DNA of 64,000 nucleotides from Salinibacter ruber DSM 13855 (GCF_000013045.1 NC_007677.1:930001-994000), one strand, 5' to 3'; shown: positions 15,865 through 24,848, counted from the stretch's first letter. Made by a program: numbers and translations. Notes: generated by a model not told the origin, from the letters alone.

Positions 15865-16582
15865 ATACTGGGGACCACGAACGTGCTGGGTAGTTTGCGG
15901 CGGGATGTGTCGCACATGACCTCCGTCATCCACGTCTGCGTCGTCGGTCCCTCTTGCCACGTGTGGCGCCCTCATGCGGGCGGCGAGGAGCTGGAGTGCC
16001 TCGGCGTGGCAAATCGCGTTTCGGTTGTGGGCGCGTGTTGATTCATCCTCTGGGTAGACACGAAGAAATACGTTTGTTCGAGCGTCATTCTGAGCGACCG
16101 ACGATCGAAGGGAGGCGGGAGTCGAAGGGGCCCGCAGGGTCATCCTCTGGGAATCGCTCTGGCTCAGCGAGGATGCTGATTTCGGGACGCATCGGCAAGG
16201 GTCTCTTGCGTGTCTACTGAGGACATCGGTCGCTTCCCGAGAGACGGCGTCGTGCACGGAGCGCTTCTCCGTCTTCGAGACCCGCAGGCATGGACGGCGC
16301 TCGGCCGGTATGAAGGGTACGAGCTGAGCAATGAGAACCGGCTCCATTTCGTGCGACGGCGGGTGTCTCTCGCTGCGCCTGTCGACCGGACGGCGTGAGG
16401 GGACTGGTCCAATGACGCCCCGGCGGGTCGTCCCGGAGTGCCCTTTGGCGGCTGGTCGTGTATGCTCAGAGCGGCGACGGGACGTGAAGAGGTGTGGGAG
16501 GGTGTGGCACCCGGGTTGTGACTGTCGACCTGGGTCCCGACCTTGCGTCGTTCCGTATCCCACAAACAAAACCTTCCGTCCC
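15865..16582. other. Gene-free stretch of about 720 bases with remnant repeats
   Basis: No reading frame here has protein-like composition or recognisable motifs; a long minus-strand frame crosses the IS boundary and is spurious. Visible structure: TCATCCTCTGGG occurs twice (16045-16056 and 16140-16151); GTAGACACG (about 16053-16061) faces CGTGTCTAC (about 16208-16216) as an imperfect inverted repeat spanning some 165 bases; and GTCATTCTGAGCG (16084-16096) matches the core of an intergenic repeat that I recall from many bacterial genomes. It may hold a decayed mobile element. Confidence 0.5.
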
Positions 16583-16945
16583 ATGCACGTCCTTACCACG
16601 ATCGGACCGGATAACAGCACGAAGGCCGTCTTGCCGTTCATTGCGGGCAAGGGGGCCCTTAGCCGCGGAGGGAGCGTGGCGCTTTTTGCGATGCAGGAGG
16701 CCACCTACCTCGGCGCCCCCAGCCACGTCGACCTCACAGAGCTCAAGGCGCCGGGCCTGCCGACCGTACAGGCCGTTCTCGAAACGCTCCGTGCGGAGGA
16801 CGCCCTCGACGAATTTGTGGTCTGCAAGCCCTGTGCCGAGGCCCGGGGCATTCAGGCAGCGGACCTTGCGCCGTGGGCCACGTTCGGTGGGGCCGACGAC
16901 CTGGCGCGGCAGGCGGCCGGGCACGACACGACGATGACGTTCTGA
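16583..16945 (+). CDS. DsrE-like small protein
   Basis: 120 residues with the alpha/beta DsrE/DsrF-like (YchN) pattern: MHVLTTIGPDNSTKAVLPF, a long helix, VALFAMQEATYLG, then FVVCKPCAEARGI carrying the two Cys residues, and DDLARQAAGHDTTMTF at the end. Family members move sulfur between Cys residues or act in small-molecule binding; this stand-alone gene has no tus or dsr partners, so the role is unknown. ATG 16583 is chosen because the first beta strand begins there; upstream in-frame sequence is non-protein-like. Confidence 0.8.
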   Translation: MHVLTTIGPDNSTKAVLPFIAGKGALSRGGSVALFAMQEATYLGAPSHVDLTELKAPGLPTVQAVLETLRAEDALDEFVVCKPCAEARGIQAADLAPWATFGGADDLARQAAGHDTTMTF

Positions 16946-17066
16946 GTAGGGGCCGGGCGGCGCGGCCGACCGCTGGGGCGCTCGGCAAATACCCGGCCGC
17001 CCCGAAGCGGGCATGGTATTTGTCTGGTAATGTCGGAGAACCCTTCTCCGAAGAAACCGCCTCCTC

Positions 17067-17513
17067 ATGCCCCAGTCGATCCCGCCTGCTCCCAGTGCCC
17101 TGCGGAGCCTTCTCGTGCTCGTTGCATCCGTGGGGATGGTGGGATGTGCCACCCTCATTCACGGGTCCTCGCAGGAGATTGTGGTGGAGTCCACTCCCTC
17201 CGAGGCGCAGGTCGAGGTGAACGGCCGTCCCGTGGGGGAGACGCCCACGACGACGGTTCTGAAACGGAACCGCGAGTACTCCATCAGCATCTACCAGGAG
17301 GGGTATGAGCCCCACCACACCACCCTTCGTCCGGGGCGCAGCCTCTGGGCCACGGTCAATCTGCTGAACTTTTTCGTCCCGGGCCTGCTCGTGGACGCCT
17401 CCACCGGGGCGTTGTATTCCCTCGACCCCGGCACCGTGGCCCCCGAACTGCAACCCGTAGACTCAACCGCGGTCGACCCGCCCCCGTCCGACGAGGAGGG
17501 CGGGGCGCCGTAG
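17067..17513 (+). CDS. PEGA-domain lipoprotein
   Basis: 148 residues. A lipoprotein signal ends in VGMVGC (Cys at residue 27). A PEGA beta-sandwich follows: VESTPSEAQVEVNGRPVGETP, then ISIYQEGYEPHHTTL. After that is one hydrophobic segment (ATVNLLNFFVPGLLVDA) and an acidic Pro-rich tail. PEGA domains occur in surface-exposed envelope proteins and likely bind peptidoglycan or S-layer components; the hydrophobic hairpin suggests a second membrane contact. Convergent with xseB. Confidence 0.85.
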   Translation: MPQSIPPAPSALRSLLVLVASVGMVGCATLIHGSSQEIVVESTPSEAQVEVNGRPVGETPTTTVLKRNREYSISIYQEGYEPHHTTLRPGRSLWATVNLLNFFVPGLLVDASTGALYSLDPGTVAPELQPVDSTAVDPPPSDEEGGAP

Positions 17514-17617
17514 CGCCGGAACCGGGGCGCCCCTACGGTGAGAACACGGGCGGCGACGGTGTGCCCGGCCCGACGCTCGTGCCCGGGTGCCTCCGGAACG
17601 GAACGGCACCTGCAGGG

Positions 17618-17821
17618 CTAGTCGATCGATAGCTCACTCACGCGCTGCTCGGCCTCCTCCAGCCGGTCGAGGCATTCGTTGGCCAGGGCCACGCCTTCCT
17701 CGTAGGCGTCGAGGGCCTCATCCAGCGAAGGGGGATCGTCTTCGAGGGTGTCGACGATGTCTTCGAGGCGCTCCAGGGTGTCTTCAAACGTGCGGTCGGC
17801 GGCGTCGGATGCGTCGGGCAT
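17618..17821 (-). CDS. xseB: Exodeoxyribonuclease VII small subunit
   Basis: 67 residues, usual size. FEDTLERLEDIVDTLEDDPPSLDEALDAYEEG and the following helix with LDRLEEAEQRV are the two-helix coiled-coil XseB fold. It stabilises the XseA catalytic subunit in the single-strand exonuclease that degrades long ssDNA to oligonucleotides. I start at ATG 17821; an upstream in-frame start adds Arg/Phe-rich sequence. Unusually, xseA lies 2.3 kb away on the same strand with two unrelated genes between. Confidence 0.92.
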   Translation of the reverse strand: MPDASDAADRTFEDTLERLEDIVDTLEDDPPSLDEALDAYEEGVALANECLDRLEEAEQRVSELSID

Positions 17822-17998
17822 GGGGGGCTGAAAGGAGGCAGTCGGGCGAACGAGGAGACGAAAGGGTTCGAAAAAACCCTTGTTCAAATGCGTTGAAAGC
17901 CGGGTCGGTTCGGGAAGAAGGGATGGACGGGGACCGTGGCGGTGTCTATCCTGTGCGGTGGATACAGCTCGTTTCCCTCACCACGCTCCCTTCCCGCC

Positions 17999-18772
17999 AT
18001 GGACCTCGGACTTCAGGATCGGACCGCTATCGTCACCGGCGCGAGCCGCGGCATCGGCAAGTACATTGCACAGGCCCTCGCCCGCGAGGGGTGTGACGTG
18101 GCCATCTGTGCACGCACCGCCTCGGACCTCGACGAAGCCGCGGCGGAGGTGCGGGAGGAGGGGGCGGAGGTGCTCGCCCTCCCCATGGACGTGACGGAGG
18201 CGGGAGAGCCGGAGCGCCTCGTCGAGGAGACCTACGACCGATTTGGGCGCATCGACACCTATGTCGGCAATGTGGGCGGCAACCGACGGGGGAGCTTCGA
18301 AGAGCTGTCCGACGAAGACTGGGAGGACCTGATGGACCTGAACTTCATGTCGCACGTCCGCGTGAGCCGGGCGGCCGTCCCGCACATGCGGGAGGTGGAG
18401 GGCGCCTCCATCTGCTACATCTCGTCCATCTTTGGGCGGGAGCTCGGCGGCGCGGGGCTGTCTCTCTACAACACCACCAAATCGGCCCTCATCAGTGTAA
18501 GCAAGGTAATGGCCCAGGACCTTGCCCCCGAGATCCGCGTCAACAGCGTGGCGCCGGGCTCCATCCGATTTCCGGGCGGCAGCTGGGACCGGCGCGTGAA
18601 GGAGAACCCGGAAGAGATGGAGCAGTTCGTCGAGGAAAACATTGCGATCGAGCGCTTCGGGCGGGCCACAGAAGTGGCCGACGCCGTCACGTTTCTCTGC
18701 TCCGAGCGGGCCAGCCTCATCACCGGGGCCTGCATCAACGTGGACGGCGGCCAGAGCCAGTCGCTGATCTAG
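17999..18772 (+). CDS. Short-chain dehydrogenase/reductase
   Basis: 257 residues, classical SDR. TGASRGIG (residues about 13-20) binds NAD(P), and the catalytic Ser and Tyr-Lys are in YISSIFG and YNTTKSA; the C-terminal GACINVDGG is typical of FabG-like enzymes. It oxidises or reduces an alcohol/ketone pair; substrate unknown. ATG 17999 directly precedes LGLQDRTAIVTG, so the longer N-terminus is rejected. Next gene on the opposite strand is the YjbQ-like protein, only nine bases away. Confidence 0.9.
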   Translation: MDLGLQDRTAIVTGASRGIGKYIAQALAREGCDVAICARTASDLDEAAAEVREEGAEVLALPMDVTEAGEPERLVEETYDRFGRIDTYVGNVGGNRRGSFEELSDEDWEDLMDLNFMSHVRVSRAAVPHMREVEGASICYISSIFGRELGGAGLSLYNTTKSALISVSKVMAQDLAPEIRVNSVAPGSIRFPGGSWDRRVKENPEEMEQFVEENIAIERFGRATEVADAVTFLCSERASLITGACINVDGGQSQSLI

Positions 18773-18781
18773 GCGCGGCGG

Positions 18782-19858
18782 CTACTCGAAGCGGGTGAAG
18801 GTGGCCCGGACGCGGCGGGTCTGCGGCTCGGAGGGGCGCCACTGCACGAGAATGGGGCTCTGGTAGCGGCCCTGTTCAATCGTCCCTTCGCCGTTGGCCT
18901 CGTCCTCGGTCACGAGCAGGCTGACCGACCGCTTCATCCGCAGGAACCGCTCGGCCGGCACCGCGAGGCACTTGTCGATGATGCGCTCGATCAAGGACTC
19001 GCTTAGTCCCAGGGTATCGACGACCTTGTTGACGAGCCGGACGAGGTCGTACTTCGCGTAGTTCTTGGCCTTGTCGGGAATGGCACCGGGGTCGCGGAGC
19101 ATGTTGCGGCCCTTCCGCGCCATGAACTGCAGCGGGTCCTGAAGAACCTCCACCAGGTCGTGCTTCATCAGGAGGGTCTCGTACTCGTTGACCGTGAGGC
19201 CCACGTGCTTCTCCTCGGGGACGAGTTCGAGGTGCACACGGCCCGTGGTGATCCCGCGTGCGGCCAGCCGCTCGTGCAGCGTCTTGAAGATGCCGAGCCG
19301 CGGGTCCCGCAGGCTCACCGAGTCGATGGAGTGGTCGGAGACCGGCACCTCGAGTTCTGTCTGGTCGACGATCCGTTCGTTGTCGTACCCGATGACGGTC
19401 GTACGGCGCTCGCGGCGGTCCTGGTTGTCCTTGTTGATTCCGTCAAGGTCAATGAAAAAGACCGGCCGGGCCGGGGTGCTGGGGTACGTGACGCAGTTTT
19501 CGAGCCCCGAGCCGATGAATGTGAGGTGGGAGTCGGCGTTGCGGGGCTCAGTGCGGCGCTGCTTGGGACTCAGCTCTTTCCGAAGGTGGAGCTGGTCGTG
19601 CTGGTAGTCCGCCCCGTAGGGAAAGAGCTCCCGAAAGGGATCCAGAAACTCGTGGACCTGGTCCTGGCACTGGTCGAGCCGGTTGCAGATGGTTTCCTCC
19701 AGGTAGCCGGCCGTCGTGTGGTACGAACAGTAAAGGGCCTGTTCGTGGTTGCGCAAGAACCCTTCGGCTTCCTGCTCCACGTGTTGATTTACGTCGATGA
19801 CGTCCACGCGCTGCTCCGGCTGAAACTGAATCGTAAGTTGGGTCGGGTCCGAAGCCAT
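18782..19858 (-). CDS. YjbQ (UPF0047)-like domain fused to an unknown C-terminal domain
   Basis: 358 residues. Residues about 40-145 follow the UPF0047 pattern: YCSYHTTAGYLEE, then LFPYGADYQHDQLHLR, NADSHLTFIGSG and FFIDLDG, matching the HTS..E, P..YxHD, SH..GT motifs of E. coli YjbQ, a protein of unknown function around 138 residues. The remaining 200 residues are acidic, include DHSIDSVSLRDPRLGIF and a basic helical patch (FMARKGRNMLRD), and resemble nothing I know. ATG 19858 begins the domain; longer starts add Pro-rich leader. Confidence 0.65.
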   Translation of the reverse strand: MASDPTQLTIQFQPEQRVDVIDVNQHVEQEAEGFLRNHEQALYCSYHTTAGYLEETICNRLDQCQDQVHEFLDPFRELFPYGADYQHDQLHLRKELSPKQRRTEPRNADSHLTFIGSGLENCVTYPSTPARPVFFIDLDGINKDNQDRRERRTTVIGYDNERIVDQTELEVPVSDHSIDSVSLRDPRLGIFKTLHERLAARGITTGRVHLELVPEEKHVGLTVNEYETLLMKHDLVEVLQDPLQFMARKGRNMLRDPGAIPDKAKNYAKYDLVRLVNKVVDTLGLSESLIERIIDKCLAVPAERFLRMKRSVSLLVTEDEANGEGTIEQGRYQSPILVQWRPSEPQTRRVRATFTRFE

Positions 19859-20147
19859 AGATCGCGGGACGTTGACAGTCGGGCCGGCCGTGGGGCAGAG
19901 AGGCGAAAAGGCGGTGGGCATGCCGGGCCGTCATGGGAAAAGGGGATAACGGCACCTGGCAAAGAACGGTCGGATGTACAGCCTACAAACAGGGCGGTTC
20001 CTGGTCAAGGCCTTGCGCTCCCTGCCCGTGTGCACCTTGCGCAGGAGGGGGGCGAGGCGCCGACTTTACGATGCCGTGACATCTTCGGCAGGGGAAATGG
20101 GCATAGGGGACAACCGGCTGGGCGCTTGGAGAGGGGGACCGCCACGG

Positions 20148-21377
20148 TCATCCATCGTCCGGAAGCACCTCGGCGTCGCGGCGCCCGTCCTGGAAATGGA
20201 GCCGCACCCGGTCGCCGTCCTGAAGCGACTCGGCGGATTGGACGGACGTGCCGTCTTGAGTAAGGTGCACGTAGCCCCGGCGCAGGGGCTGCTCGGGGTC
20301 GAGGGCGTGCAGGCGGTCGCGGAGATGTGCAAGGCGCGTGCGGGCCCGGTCGACGGCCCGGGCGCCGCCCCGCCCCAGTCGGTCCACGAGGGCGTCGAGG
20401 TGCTGTCGGTGCTGCTCCAGGCGACGGGCCGGGGCGTGGAAGGCCCGCGACGCCACGAGCGCGTCGACGCGCTGGCGGGCATCCTGGAGGCGGCCCGTGA
20501 CCCGGGAGCGGAGGCGGTCGTGCAGGGCGCGCACGCGGTCGGCCACATCTCGTCGGTCCGGCACCACGCGTTCGGCCGCCGCGGACGGCGTGGCGGCCCG
20601 CTCGTCGGCCACGAGGTCGGCAATCGTCACGTCCGACTCGTGCCCGACGGCACTCACGACCGGCAGATTGGACGCGTCGAGCGCCCGCGCCACCACCTCC
20701 TCGTTAAACGCCCACAGGTCCTCGGTGGAGCCGCCGCCCCGGCCTACGATCAACAGGTCGGGCCGCTGGGCATCGTCGGCGGGCAGGTCGTTGAAGGCCG
20801 CCACCGCGTCGGCGACGGCCCGGGGGGCGTCGAGGCCCTGTACCTTCACCGGACACAGCACCACCTCGGCCGGCGGAAACCGGCGCGCCAGGCCCGACTG
20901 GATGTCGTGGATCGCCGCCCCCTGGCCCGACGTGACGACGCCAATGGTGTCGGGAAACGCGGGCAGCGCCTGCTTGCGCTCGGGGGCGAAGAGCCCTTCC
21001 GCCTGCAGCGTCTGCTTGAGCTCCTCGAACGCCTTCTGCTGGGCCCCCTTGCCCGCCTGCCGCATCGCCTGCGCCTGAATCTGCAGGTCGCCCCGCCGCT
21101 CGTAGACGGAGGCGTGGCCGTTCACGCGGACCTGCATGCCCTCCTCGGGCTCGAAGTAGACGTACTGCGTGAGGTGCTTCCACATCACACAGCGGATCTG
21201 CGCGTCCTCGTCCTTGAGGCTAAAGTAGCAGTGGCCGGACGCGGCCCGCGTAAAGTCGGACAGCTCCCCCTCCACCCACACGTCGTCGTAACGGTCCTCG
21301 ACCAGGTCGCTCAGCCCCCGGGTCAGTTCGGCGACGCTGAGCACGGGGTCGTCGGCAGTGTTGTTCGTGGGGGGCAT
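20148..21377 (-). CDS. xseA: Exodeoxyribonuclease VII large subunit
   Basis: 409 residues. An N-terminal OB fold (DVWVEGELSDFTRAASGHCYFSLKD) is followed by the catalytic domain with FPDTIGVVTSGQGAAIHDI, then LLIVGRGGGSTEDLWAFNEE and SAVGHESDVTIADLVAD, all hallmark XseA motifs, and a helical C-terminus ending in LRRGYVHLTQDG. Catalytic subunit of exonuclease VII in mismatch repair and recombination clean-up. Divergent from the phosphatase gene across a 240-bp spacer. Confidence 0.95.
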   Translation of the reverse strand: MPPTNNTADDPVLSVAELTRGLSDLVEDRYDDVWVEGELSDFTRAASGHCYFSLKDEDAQIRCVMWKHLTQYVYFEPEEGMQVRVNGHASVYERRGDLQIQAQAMRQAGKGAQQKAFEELKQTLQAEGLFAPERKQALPAFPDTIGVVTSGQGAAIHDIQSGLARRFPPAEVVLCPVKVQGLDAPRAVADAVAAFNDLPADDAQRPDLLIVGRGGGSTEDLWAFNEEVVARALDASNLPVVSAVGHESDVTIADLVADERAATPSAAAERVVPDRRDVADRVRALHDRLRSRVTGRLQDARQRVDALVASRAFHAPARRLEQHRQHLDALVDRLGRGGARAVDRARTRLAHLRDRLHALDPEQPLRRGYVHLTQDGTSVQSAESLQDGDRVRLHFQDGRRDAEVLPDDG

Positions 21378-21618
21378 CTGCTACAGGAGCGGCTGCGGGA
21401 AAGTGACGCATATCGTAGAGGCCGGAACGCGACGGCCCATGGACGAATGGGGGACGGGGCGGAGAGATTCCGTCCGGTCGCCCGGCTTCAGGAAATGTTA
21501 CGTGAGAGGTTTTTGAACGCCGGACCCTGCAGGGGCCCACCCCCGGCACACCGTGTGCGCCGCTCCGTACGGCATACTGATTTCGACCGCTCACTCTTCG
21601 ATACATTGTGCAGGCGTC

Positions 21619-22158
21619 ATGTCCGATCCCATCCGCATCCAGTTCGTGTGCCTCGGCAACATCTGCCGGAGCCCCCTCGCGAAAGCGGTCTTCCGCGACA
21701 AGGCAACGCAGGCCGGCCTGGCGGAGCACTTCGAGATCTCATCCTCGGGCACCGGCAGCTGGCACGTCGGCGATACGGCGGACGACCGGATGCGCCGGAC
21801 CGCCCAGCGCAATGACCTCTCGCTGGAGGAGCACCGTGCGTCGCAGTTCGAGGCCGAAGACCTGGAGCGGTTCGACCACATCTTCGTGATGGACAAGAGT
21901 AACCTGAACGACGTCCTCCACCTCGACGAGGACGACCAGTACGGCGGCAAGGTGCGGCTCTTCCGCGAGTTCGATCCGGAGCCGGACGACTACCAGGTCC
22001 CGGATCCCTACCAGGGCGGGCGCAAGGGGTTCGAACGGGTCTACGAGATCGTCGAGCGGACCGCGGACATGCTCCTCCATCGCCTCGCCGACGAGTACGA
22101 CCTGATCGACGTCGAGGACGAGCAGGAGGGAGCCGAAGAGCAGGAGCACGGCCACTGA
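21619..22158 (+). CDS. Low-molecular-weight protein tyrosine phosphatase
   Basis: 179 residues. The CX5R phosphate loop is VCLGNICRS with Cys11 and Arg17, and the general acid is the Asp at 129 in VPDPYQGG; both place it in the LMW-PTP family. The tail after residue 155 is an acidic extension (EDEQEGAEEQEHGH) beyond the usual ~155 residues, plausible in a salt-adapted proteome. Bacterial members act on tyrosine kinases of exopolysaccharide export or on protein arginine phosphate. The kinase gene follows 76 bases later. Confidence 0.92.
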   Translation: MSDPIRIQFVCLGNICRSPLAKAVFRDKATQAGLAEHFEISSSGTGSWHVGDTADDRMRRTAQRNDLSLEEHRASQFEAEDLERFDHIFVMDKSNLNDVLHLDEDDQYGGKVRLFREFDPEPDDYQVPDPYQGGRKGFERVYEIVERTADMLLHRLADEYDLIDVEDEQEGAEEQEHGH

Positions 22159-22234
22159 TCCGGCCCCATCCCGAGTGGGCGGCGACGCCCGTCGTGCTCT
22201 TTTCGTGCCCGCGCCCAGTCCCACACTCCATCGT

Positions 22235-23107
22235 ATGTTGCCGGATGCGCTCCGTGACACCCTGGAGGAGCGGCTCGACGCAACGATCGAGTCGGTGGCG
22301 TCCGTCCGGGGCGGATGCATTGCAAACGCGTGCCGCCTCGAAACCGACGCCGCGCCGTTTTTTCTGAAGCACGGCCCCGACGAGGTGGCGCGCACCTTTC
22401 CCGGCGAGGCGGCGGGCCTGGAGGCCCTCGGCGCAGCCGACAGCCCCCTCGTGGTGCCGTCGGTCCACGACACCGCGCCCGCCACCGATGACCGCCCGGG
22501 GTTTCTCGTCATGGAGTGGGTCAACCCGGGGCGCGAGGGCCGGCGCTTCTGGGACCGGTTCGGGGAAGGGCTTGCGGCCCTGCACCGCCACACCGCCGAC
22601 GCGTACGGGTTTGGCCAGGACAACTTCATCGGCCGACTGCCGCAGTCGAACGCGTGGACCGACGACTGGCCGACGTTCTTTCGGGAGCAGCGGCTGGCGC
22701 CGCAGGTGGACATGGCGCGGGAGCGCGGCCGGTGGCGCGACGGCTGGGGGACGGCGCTCACCACCCTCTACCGGCGCCTGCCGGACATCCTCCCCAGGTC
22801 GCCCGAGCCGTCCGTCCTGCACGGCGACCTCTGGAAGGGCAACTACCTGGTGACCGCCGTCGGCGACCCGGCGCTCGTCGACCCCGCTACGTACTACGGC
22901 CATCGCGAGGCAGACCTGGCCATGACTGAGCTCTTTGGCGGCTACGACGACCGCTTCTACGACGCCTACCGGTCGGCGTGGGGGCTGGCGCCGGAATACG
23001 GGACGCGCCGCGACGTCTACAACCTCTACCACCTCATCAACCACCTCAATCTCTTCGGGGGCGGCTACGCCGCGCAGGTGGAGGACACCCTTCGTCCCTT
23101 CAAGTAA
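22235..23107 (+). CDS. Fructosamine/ketosamine-3-kinase family protein
   Basis: 290 residues of the aminoglycoside phosphotransferase-like fold. FFLKHGP marks the ATP-binding Lys, GFLVMEWV the hinge, and VLHGDLWKGNYL the catalytic loop with Asp, followed by LVDPATYYGHREADLAM. These fit fructosamine-3-kinases, which phosphorylate sugars attached to protein amines so that the adduct falls off (deglycation). ATG 22235 is selected over an upstream start because it aligns with the family start. Follows the phosphatase and may be cotranscribed. Confidence 0.88.
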   Translation: MLPDALRDTLEERLDATIESVASVRGGCIANACRLETDAAPFFLKHGPDEVARTFPGEAAGLEALGAADSPLVVPSVHDTAPATDDRPGFLVMEWVNPGREGRRFWDRFGEGLAALHRHTADAYGFGQDNFIGRLPQSNAWTDDWPTFFREQRLAPQVDMARERGRWRDGWGTALTTLYRRLPDILPRSPEPSVLHGDLWKGNYLVTAVGDPALVDPATYYGHREADLAMTELFGGYDDRFYDAYRSAWGLAPEYGTRRDVYNLYHLINHLNLFGGGYAAQVEDTLRPFK

Positions 23108-23127
23108 TTGAGGCAATTGACGGGACG

Positions 23128-23439
23128 CTACAGGCGGACGGTCATGTCGTGATCGACCGTCACGAGGCAGGAGAGGCGCCCCACGCCCATGCCGCTGAGC
23201 GTGCTGTCGAGGGCCTGCGTGGGGGGAGGGGCGCCCTCCACGATCTCGACTACGCACAGGCCGCAGTGGCCCCGCCCCCCGCAGTTGGCGATGTCCGTAA
23301 CGGCATTGTGGGGCGAGTGCCCGTGGCGGCGCAGGGCCTGTCGCAGCGTGATGCCCGGCTCGACCTCGATCTTGTGTTGGTCGGCCTCGGTTTGGACCGT
23401 AATTGTGTGCGTGTCGGTCGTGGGAGCGGTCGTGCTCAT
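23128..23439 (-). CDS. 2Fe-2S ferredoxin
   Basis: 103 residues. The cluster ligands are in NCGGRGHCGLC (Cys-x5-Cys-x2-Cys) and a fourth Cys in RLSCLVTV, the pattern of adrenodoxin/plant-type ferredoxins with a beta-grasp fold. It carries single electrons, probably to an oxygenase or desaturase. Last gene of the minus-strand run crtI-blh-74-residue membrane protein-ferredoxin, so it may serve carotenoid or retinal enzymes; this is inference. The start at 23439 follows the upstream gene by 40 bases. Confidence 0.88.
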   Translation of the reverse strand: MSTTAPTTDTHTITVQTEADQHKIEVEPGITLRQALRRHGHSPHNAVTDIANCGGRGHCGLCVVEIVEGAPPPTQALDSTLSGMGVGRLSCLVTVDHDMTVRL

Positions 23440-23479
23440 GACAGTGGGGCGGGTAGACCGGAACAGTGAAGGGGGGGCG

Positions 23480-23704
23480 TTAGGCCGCCGTCTCGTTGGG
23501 CGGGTCCGCCAGCTGGTACTGGACGCGACGATACAGCAGGGTAGCGGCGGTTCCCCACAGGGCCACGCCGAGGGGCGCGGCGCCCCACCACGAAAGGCCG
23601 GTGAGAATGTGCACGGCGTCGGCGAGGCCCGCGGCCACAAACACGAGGGCCACGGCGAAAATGATGGAGTCGCGGACGATGACCTGGTCGGCATCCATGG
23701 ACAT
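23480..23704 (-). CDS. Small two-helix membrane protein in the retinal operon
   Basis: 74 residues, family not recognised. Two hydrophobic helices (about 11-34 and 38-58) separated by LTGLSWWGA form a hairpin; the N-terminus is acidic and the C-terminus ends in DPPNETAA. Starts at ATG 23704; a second in-frame ATG (23698) is two codons on. Sits 56 bases after blh and 40 before ferredoxin on the same strand, so it is likely cotranscribed. Could be an assembly or electron-transfer partner of Blh; no homology evidence. Confidence 0.7.
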   Translation of the reverse strand: MSMDADQVIVRDSIIFAVALVFVAAGLADAVHILTGLSWWGAAPLGVALWGTAATLLYRRVQYQLADPPNETAA

Positions 23705-23760
23705 AGGCGTACGGGAGGTTGAGTGGGCAGTCGATTCGGAAAGCACACAACGGGGTGGGG

Positions 23761-24810
23761 CTACGGCACGTACCAGATGCCCCGCGCCGGGTCCAGCCAC
23801 TCGCCCACGACGATGTGGGGCAGCGCCAGAAGACAGACGAAAATGGTGTAGAAGGCCACCGCCCCGCCGAGCAGTCCGGCGCCGCCCAGCGGATTCGGGA
23901 CGAGCACGTAGAAGCCGGCCATGAGCCCGAACGTGACGAGCGCCCCCAGGACCATCGCCGCCCAGGTGAGGGGAAGCGACAACCGGTCCGGCGCCGGGGC
24001 GTCGGACGCGACGGCCGTGGTGCGGGCGGTCTGGCGCAGGGTGTACCAGAGCGGGAAGTAGAGGCCCACCGCCAGCATCATGGGGACGAACGTGAAGTAG
24101 ACGACCAGGAGCGTGGTCTCGGCCGCATCCGTGAGCCACGCCCTCGACAGCCCCCCGGCGTACAGCCCCCCACCGAGGTGGGCCACGAGGGCGAGGCCGT
24201 AGACCGTACCCACCGCCACCTGAACGTCCGCGAGGCGCGTGGCCAGCGGCAGGGGGCCTGCCGCGCCGAAGATGTGCACCATGTAGGTGGAGAACGTCAC
24301 GTAGACGCCGGGCCAGGCCAGCAGTGGCACCAGCATGACGGCACCGCCCCGCACGAAGGCCGCCAGGCCGCGCTGCCACGACGACTGCAGGTGCTCGGTC
24401 CCGCACAGGGCGTCCATCACCTTCAGCCCGCCGTGCCCACCCTTGATGACCGCCGTGGAGAAGGCTAGGCCGAGCGCCACGACGGGCGCCACGAAGAAGA
24501 AGCCCACGAAGCCGACGAGGAAGGCGAGGTACAACACGATGTACCGCAGACTGAAGGAGACGCGGCGGTGGCGCAGGTTCGCAAAGTGTTCGTAGCCGCC
24601 GTGGGGCAGGTTGAGGGCCACCATTCCGATGAGGTACCCCACCATCTGCGCCTCCATCGAGAGCGACACGTCGAGCAGCGCGGCAAGGATCCCCCCGACC
24701 GCCAGGGCCCCGAGGGTGATGCGCGAGCCCCAGACGGCGAGGGCCGTGGGGGACTGCGCCGGGGCCTGGCGTAGGGGAGCAGAGACCGACGAAGTAGTGG
24801 ACATCGCCAT
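23761..24810 (-). CDS. blh: Brp/Blh-type beta-carotene 15,15'-dioxygenase
   Basis: 349 residues with about eight to ten hydrophobic helices. The iron-ligand motifs are recognisable: LNLPHGGYEHF (His70, His75), IKGGHGGLKVMDAL, and LALPHIVVGEWLD at the end. Blh enzymes cleave beta-carotene in the membrane to two retinals, the chromophore of proton- or chloride-pumping rhodopsins. The neighbour crtI upstream supplies the carotenoid route. An internal in-frame ATG at 24804 is also possible. No rhodopsin gene is in the window. Confidence 0.9.
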   Translation of the reverse strand: MAMSTTSSVSAPLRQAPAQSPTALAVWGSRITLGALAVGGILAALLDVSLSMEAQMVGYLIGMVALNLPHGGYEHFANLRHRRVSFSLRYIVLYLAFLVGFVGFFFVAPVVALGLAFSTAVIKGGHGGLKVMDALCGTEHLQSSWQRGLAAFVRGGAVMLVPLLAWPGVYVTFSTYMVHIFGAAGPLPLATRLADVQVAVGTVYGLALVAHLGGGLYAGGLSRAWLTDAAETTLLVVYFTFVPMMLAVGLYFPLWYTLRQTARTTAVASDAPAPDRLSLPLTWAAMVLGALVTFGLMAGFYVLVPNPLGGAGLLGGAVAFYTIFVCLLALPHIVVGEWLDPARGIWYVP

Positions 24811-24848
24811 GGGATCGAAAAAGTCACTTGACAGAATGGGTGAGACAT

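Noticed and set aside
15820-16704. Long minus-strand frame of about 295 codons
   Set aside because: It runs across the IS end, the target duplication and the DsrE-like gene in antisense, and its translation is Arg/Ser/Pro-rich without any motif.
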